The position numbers and the translations under genes were made by a program. The notes under the pieces were generated by a model. That model did not search any database, had not been told where the DNA came from, and worked only from the letters and a program-made list of their open reading frames with translations. This document shows, one piece after another, positions 60,569 to 64,000 of a stretch of DNA of 64,000 nucleotides. Numbering within the stretch: position 1 is the first letter of the stretch; each line of letters begins with the position of its first letter. The DNA is from Candidatus Eubacterium faecigallinarum (GTDB lineage Bacteria > Bacillota > Clostridia > Oscillospirales > Acutalibacteraceae), in the NCBI GenBank assembly GCA_019115455.1, contig DXDN01000005.1, positions 124,001 through 188,000 on the forward strand. Reading direction: 5' to 3'.

Positions 60569-60609
60569 TATCTTAGCTCTGTTTATTAAATGATTTAAGG
60601 GGCAAAATT

Positions 60610-61545
60610 ATGAAAACTGTTGAATACACTTTCAGGTCAGCCACACAGATTTGCGATATATACGCCTGTGAATACCTCCCTGACAATTCAGACGTCAGGG
60701 CGGTTGTGGTAATTAACCACGGTATGGCGGAGCATCAGGGCAGGTACCGTGATTTTATCGAATATCTTGTAAGCTGCGGATACGCTGTTTTTATGCACGA
60801 TATGGCAAATCACGGCAAATCAAATCAGGATTTCAGCCAGTCGGGATATTTCGGTTCAAAGGACGGATGGAAAAATCTTGTAAAAGACCTTAATACCAAT
60901 TTTGAACGTGCAAAATCCGCTTTCCCCGATAAAAAAATAATAGTCCTAGGGCACTCTATGGGCTCTTTTGTGGCAAGATGCTTTGCCGCTAAGCGTACTG
61001 TCGACGGACCCGACGCAGTCATATTTATGGGCACCGGCGGTTCAAACCCTGCCGCCCCGGTGGGTGATTTGCTCTCCGGCATAGTTGCTTCGTTAAAAGG
61101 AGAACTTTATAAATCGCCACTTTTGGATAAGCTGACTTTTGGTTCATATAACAATAAGTTCGAAAAGCGAACCGCCTTTGACTGGCTTACAAGGGATAAC
61201 AATATAGTTGATAAGTATATTGCTGACAAGTACTGCGGATTTTTATTCTCTGCCAAGGGAATGAACGACCTTGTTAAGCTCAATATCAGCGCCAACAGCG
61301 ACGAGTGGTACAGTAAACTGCCTAAGGAACTAAAGATTCTGCTCATCAGCGGCGAAATGGATCCCGTAGGCAATTATTCAAAGGGAATAAAAGAAATATA
61401 TGAAAAGCTTGTGAAAACAGGTCATCTTAAAACACAGCTCAAGCTTTTTGCCGATGCCAGACACGAGGTGCTAAATGAAACAAATAAGGATGAGGTTTAC
61501 GCCTGTATCCGTGATTTTATTGAAGAAGCGGCAGAATTAAAGTAA
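60610..61545 (+). CDS. Alpha/beta hydrolase, monoacylglycerol-lipase-like
   Basis: A 311-residue serine hydrolase of the S33/lysophospholipase type: VVINHGMAEHQGRYRDFIEYLVSCGYAVFMHDMANHGKS, nucleophile Ser in VLGHSMGS, acid Asp in ISGEMDPVG and His in DARHEVLNE. Likely lipase or thioesterase on lysolipids or monoacylglycerol. A cap-like insert is present between residues about 130 and 220. Follows gpsA by 41 bases. Terminator after it. Confidence 0.92.
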   Translation: MKTVEYTFRSATQICDIYACEYLPDNSDVRAVVVINHGMAEHQGRYRDFIEYLVSCGYAVFMHDMANHGKSNQDFSQSGYFGSKDGWKNLVKDLNTNFERAKSAFPDKKIIVLGHSMGSFVARCFAAKRTVDGPDAVIFMGTGGSNPAAPVGDLLSGIVASLKGELYKSPLLDKLTFGSYNNKFEKRTAFDWLTRDNNIVDKYIADKYCGFLFSAKGMNDLVKLNISANSDEWYSKLPKELKILLISGEMDPVGNYSKGIKEIYEKLVKTGHLKTQLKLFADARHEVLNETNKDEVYACIRDFIEEAAELK

Positions 61546-61548
61546 TAA

Positions 61549-61579
61549 AAGCCCCGAACTCTTAACAAGTTCGGGGCTT
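61549..61579. terminator. Bidirectional terminator
   Basis: AAGCCCCGAACT pairs with AGTTCGGGGCTT, between convergent lipase and phosphoesterase genes. Confidence 0.8.
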
Positions 61580-61601
61580 CGCAATTGACTTATATATTAA
61601 T

Positions 61602-62276
61602 TTATACTTCAATTATTTCGTTGAATACTGCGGTCATTTTTTTGCTGATATTTAAATCGATATGCAGCGAGCCGAAATACCAGTGCATATATTCCACGTT
61701 GTGCATAATTTCCTGAAGATAGGTGTTAAGCGGCGTGATGATAATATTCTGGTTTGTGCGCTGTTTAAGAATATCCTTTGCGATTGTGGGCGCTTCGTAC
61801 GTCAGAATATAGTTGATATTCCTTTCGGTGTCGTTAAGGTTTGCCACGCCGTTTTTTAGTTCTTCGGCATTGGGGAGCTCGTCCTCCCACCACGATGTGC
61901 CCTTGTCACGCATGTAGGCGTCTTCGCTTTCTCCGCCGCCCATAACGAAAAATGTTTTGCCCTCAAAGGTGAATACCTCGCCGCGCATCAGGTGGTAGAT
62001 GTTGTCGGCAATTTTGTGGGTGTTTCCGCCCTTCCAGCGGTATGGGGTGTAGGAGTTGAGAATATCGAAATTTTCGTGGGCTCCGTCCACAAAGCATATG
62101 GTGTATTTTCTCTTTTTCAGCCACTCCATGTTCTTCTTTTCTTTGGGGTCATCGGGGTTCCAAATAAAGCCGAAATCGCCGCAGACAATAAGGATGTCCT
62201 TTTCTGCAAGCTTGGAAAGGCGCGGATTTTTAAAGCACGAAATATCTCCGTGAGTATCGCCGGTAATGTAAATCAT
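61602..62276 (-). CDS. Metallophosphoesterase (calcineurin-like)
   Basis: A 224-residue protein: ITGDTHGD (metal ligands GDxHG), VCGDFGFIW (GDxx) and the substrate-site FVDGAHENFD, with FVMGGGESEDAY later. The start at 62276 is chosen because GGAG lies 6 bases before it; the ORF track's 62288 is a TTG. Substrate unknown, perhaps nucleic acid or phosphoprotein. Monocistronic and divergent from the DD-carboxypeptidase gene. Confidence 0.88.
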   Translation of the reverse strand: MIYITGDTHGDISCFKNPRLSKLAEKDILIVCGDFGFIWNPDDPKEKKNMEWLKKRKYTICFVDGAHENFDILNSYTPYRWKGGNTHKIADNIYHLMRGEVFTFEGKTFFVMGGGESEDAYMRDKGTSWWEDELPNAEELKNGVANLNDTERNINYILTYEAPTIAKDILKQRTNQNIIITPLNTYLQEIMHNVEYMHWYFGSLHIDLNISKKMTAVFNEIIEV

Positions 62277-62373
62277 AATTTTCTCCAAAAAAATATAAAA
62301 TGGTCTTTAAAACAATAATAAAAGATGTTAAACTATTAATATAATATATTTTTATAATTAAGGTGTCAAGTCC

Positions 62374-63753
62374 ATGAAAAGAACACTTTCCTATATTTTA
62401 ACCATTTGTATTATTGCGGCAACGCTGTTTGGCGTGCCATTCACCGCTCAGGCGGCAACTTATGAGCCTGACAGAAAAATTTATGCCGAGGCTTATATGC
62501 TTATTAATCTCGACGATGATTCTTATCCTGTTGTGGCTCAGAAAAATATCGACGAGCGGCTTTATCCTGCCTCACTTACAAAAATAGTTACCGCAATGGT
62601 GGTACTTAATAATGTTAAGGATCTTCAGGCAAAAACTGTTATGAGCCAAACCGCCTATGACGCGCTTCTTGGTACGGGAGCACAGGTTGCCGGTATCGAA
62701 GTGGGCGAGGAAATTACCATTGATATGCTTTTGTACCTGACCATGGTGTATTCGGCGTGCGACGCCTGCCATGTGCTGGCGGAATATGTTGCCGGTTCAG
62801 CTGATGCTTTCGTTTCAATGATGAACGAATACGTCAAGTCTCTTGGATGCAAGGATACTCATTTCGTCAATCCCGACGGACTGCACGACGAAAATCATTA
62901 TTCCACAGCAAGGGATCTGGCAACCATTACAATTGCTGCTCTTAAAAATCCAAATTTTGTAAAATATTCCACCACTACCCAGATTGAATATAAGGATATG
63001 ACTCTCACCCATACCAATCTGATGCTTCAGCCGGGCTACCTGACATACTATTATGAGTATGCCCAGGGAATCAAAACCGGCTCTACGGAAGAAGCGGAAT
63101 ATTGTGTTATAACAAAAGCGTCAAAGGACGGATACAATTATCTTGCCGTCGTTTTAAAATCCCCTCAGCAGAGGATAAACGGCGAATCATATGAAACAAA
63201 ATGCTCGTTTGTAGATGCGAAATCGCTGTTTGAATGGGCTTTTGACAGCTTGAAATATACTACTCTTGCCAGTCAGAACGAGGTTATCGGCGAAATTGCA
63301 GTTGAGGACGGCAAGGACGCCGACAGCGTTTTGCTTGTTGCCAAGGAGGACGTAAACGTTATTGTTCCTGCGGCGCTGGATAAGTCCGCCGTTATCGTTG
63401 AGATGGTTGACAAACCGGAGTATATCGAGGCACCGGTTGCCAAAGGGCAGGAAGTTTGCAAGGCGAATATTATTTACGGCGACGAGGTTATCGCAACCAT
63501 TGATCTTGTTGCCGCAAATGATGTTGAGCTTTCAACATTTTTAAAGGTTATAAATGCCGTTAAATCATTTTTCGGCAGCACCGTTGTGAAAATTATTCTT
63601 GTGGTGATAGTTTTGTTGGCGGTCATTTATGTGTACCTCTTGGTAAGCAATAATATGAGAAAGAAAAAGCGCCGCATGCAGAAAGCACAGCGCGCTCAGA
63701 TGAGGGACGATAATCCTGACGACTTCTTGCCGCCCCCTCAAAGACGTGAATAA
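62374..63753 (+). CDS. D-alanyl-D-alanine carboxypeptidase (DacF/PBP5 type)
   Basis: A 459-residue wall enzyme trimming pentapeptide stems. A signal peptide (about 1-26, ending TAQAA) leads to the peptidase S11 domain: SxxK as PASLTKIVTAM (Ser about 66) and KTG as GIKTGSTEEAEY. The second motif, normally SGN or SAN, reads SAC here (YSACDACHVLAEY). After a beta-rich domain a C-terminal helix (about 405-428, VVKIILVVIVLLAVIYVYLLV) and a basic tail anchor it. The Asn-to-Cys change is unusual and may alter activity or penicillin binding. Confidence 0.92.
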   Translation: MKRTLSYILTICIIAATLFGVPFTAQAATYEPDRKIYAEAYMLINLDDDSYPVVAQKNIDERLYPASLTKIVTAMVVLNNVKDLQAKTVMSQTAYDALLGTGAQVAGIEVGEEITIDMLLYLTMVYSACDACHVLAEYVAGSADAFVSMMNEYVKSLGCKDTHFVNPDGLHDENHYSTARDLATITIAALKNPNFVKYSTTTQIEYKDMTLTHTNLMLQPGYLTYYYEYAQGIKTGSTEEAEYCVITKASKDGYNYLAVVLKSPQQRINGESYETKCSFVDAKSLFEWAFDSLKYTTLASQNEVIGEIAVEDGKDADSVLLVAKEDVNVIVPAALDKSAVIVEMVDKPEYIEAPVAKGQEVCKANIIYGDEVIATIDLVAANDVELSTFLKVINAVKSFFGSTVVKIILVVIVLLAVIYVYLLVSNNMRKKKRRMQKAQRAQMRDDNPDDFLPPPQRRE

Positions 63754-63789
63754 CCCGTAAAACAGGGCGAAAATAGCAAATAAAAAATT

Positions 63790-63901
63790 AAGGTCAGAAA
63801 AAGTCAAAAAAACTATTGACTTTTTCTGACCTTTGTGCTATTATGACAACAGAAGGTCAAAGAAAGTCAAAGTCAAAAGAGAATTTGGCCTTCGTTTGAC
63901 C
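63790..63901 (+). promoter_or_regulatory. ctsR promoter with CtsR operator array
   Basis: Promoter TTGACT (63816-63821), 17 bases, TATTAT (63839-63844). CtsR boxes (consensus RGTCAAANANRGTCAAA): GGTCAGAAAAAGTCAAA (63792-63808) overlapped by its exact inverted partner TTGACTTTTTCTGACCTT (63816-63833), the two forming an 18-bp inverted repeat; the perfect box GGTCAAAGAAAGTCAAA (63855-63871); and a reversed half box TTTGACC (63895-63901). The cluster covers the -35 and the start of transcription, so heat-inactivated repression of the ctsR operon is expected. Confidence 0.9.
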
Positions 63902-63922
63902 ATAAAAGGAAGTGATTGGAAA

Positions 63923-64000
63923 ATGAAGCTAAGTGACGTAATTGCGGATATGATTCTTGACATGTTTGATGACAACACATCAACTGTTCAGATACAGCGT
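63923..64000 (+). CDS. ctsR: Class III heat-shock repressor CtsR, N-terminus (partial)
   Basis: Not in the ORF track because the gene is cut by the window end. ATG 63923 (AAGGAAGTG upstream) opens a 26-codon frame beginning MKLSDVIADMILDMFD, the usual CtsR opening (ISDIIEQYLK in Bacillus), followed by residues leading into the winged helix. It represses clp and its own operon and sits behind three to four of its own boxes. Confidence 0.9.
   Translation, partial: MKLSDVIADMILDMFDDNTSTVQIQR

Overview
The window looks like the chromosome of a spore-forming, low-to-moderate G+C Firmicute of class Clostridia, most likely the Ruminococcaceae/Oscillospirales group. The clues are the spore-coat pair CotJA-CotJB, a tiny Gly/Cys-rich peptide of the kind seen in spore-forming Clostridia, a CtsR repressor with its heptad operator, Clostridia-like RpoB/RpoC and EF-Tu, a rubredoxin-fused flavoprotein typical of anaerobes, and strong AGGAGG ribosome sites. 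It is gene-dense: about 57 protein genes, no rRNA, tRNA or CRISPR seen, and many coupled (ATGA/GTGA) operons.

Layout. 1-2.6 kb: end of an aminotransferase gene, a sugar-isomerase-like TIM barrel, a DMT exporter, and nrdR. 2.57-4.15 kb: an accessory island with a three-hairpin element, a perfect 20-bp palindrome and a compact retron, meaning its own promoter, an msr-msd ncRNA bounded by perfect 14-bp a1/a2 inverted repeats, and a reverse transcriptase carrying the retron marks NAxxH, YxDD and VTG. No effector gene is visible beside it. 4.3-7.6 kb (minus): ECF sigma/anti-sigma pair and a pseudouridine-synthase operon. 7.6-13.4 kb: an SDR reductase, sporulation genes, an orphan MazF toxin, dUTPase, a second DMT exporter, a flavoprotein-rubredoxin and a GH51 arabinofuranosidase. 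13.5-23.5 kb (mostly minus): a wall glucosaminidase, an XRE regulator, an alanine symporter, tatD-metG-nagB, VanZ and a peptide-binding lipoprotein.

23.6-35.9 kb is the transcription/translation block: rpoB-rpoC (own promoter and structured leader, no rplJ-rplL upstream), rpsL (TTG start), rpsG, fusA and tuf. 35.9-47.6 kb: a membrane protein, a hexapeptide acetyltransferase, recD2, an mreB-like gene, an ECF transporter (T, fused A-A', S) and a DUF2975/HTH/DUF4173 membrane module. 47.6-64 kb: yebC, glyA, two teichoic-acid-type glycerophosphotransferases, an aminotransferase, trpS, a tRNA methyltransferase gene, rsmI, a radical-SAM gene, mscL, gpsA, a lipase, a phosphoesterase, a DD-carboxypeptidase, and the start of ctsR behind a dense CtsR operator array.

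The most unusual item is the apparently effector-less retron. Other points for follow-up are the rpoB leader, two promoters that imply leaderless mRNAs (recD2 and the tRNA methyltransferase gene), an altered SxN motif in the DD-carboxypeptidase, and small genes missing from the ORF track. All family assignments come from motif reading; no database search was run.
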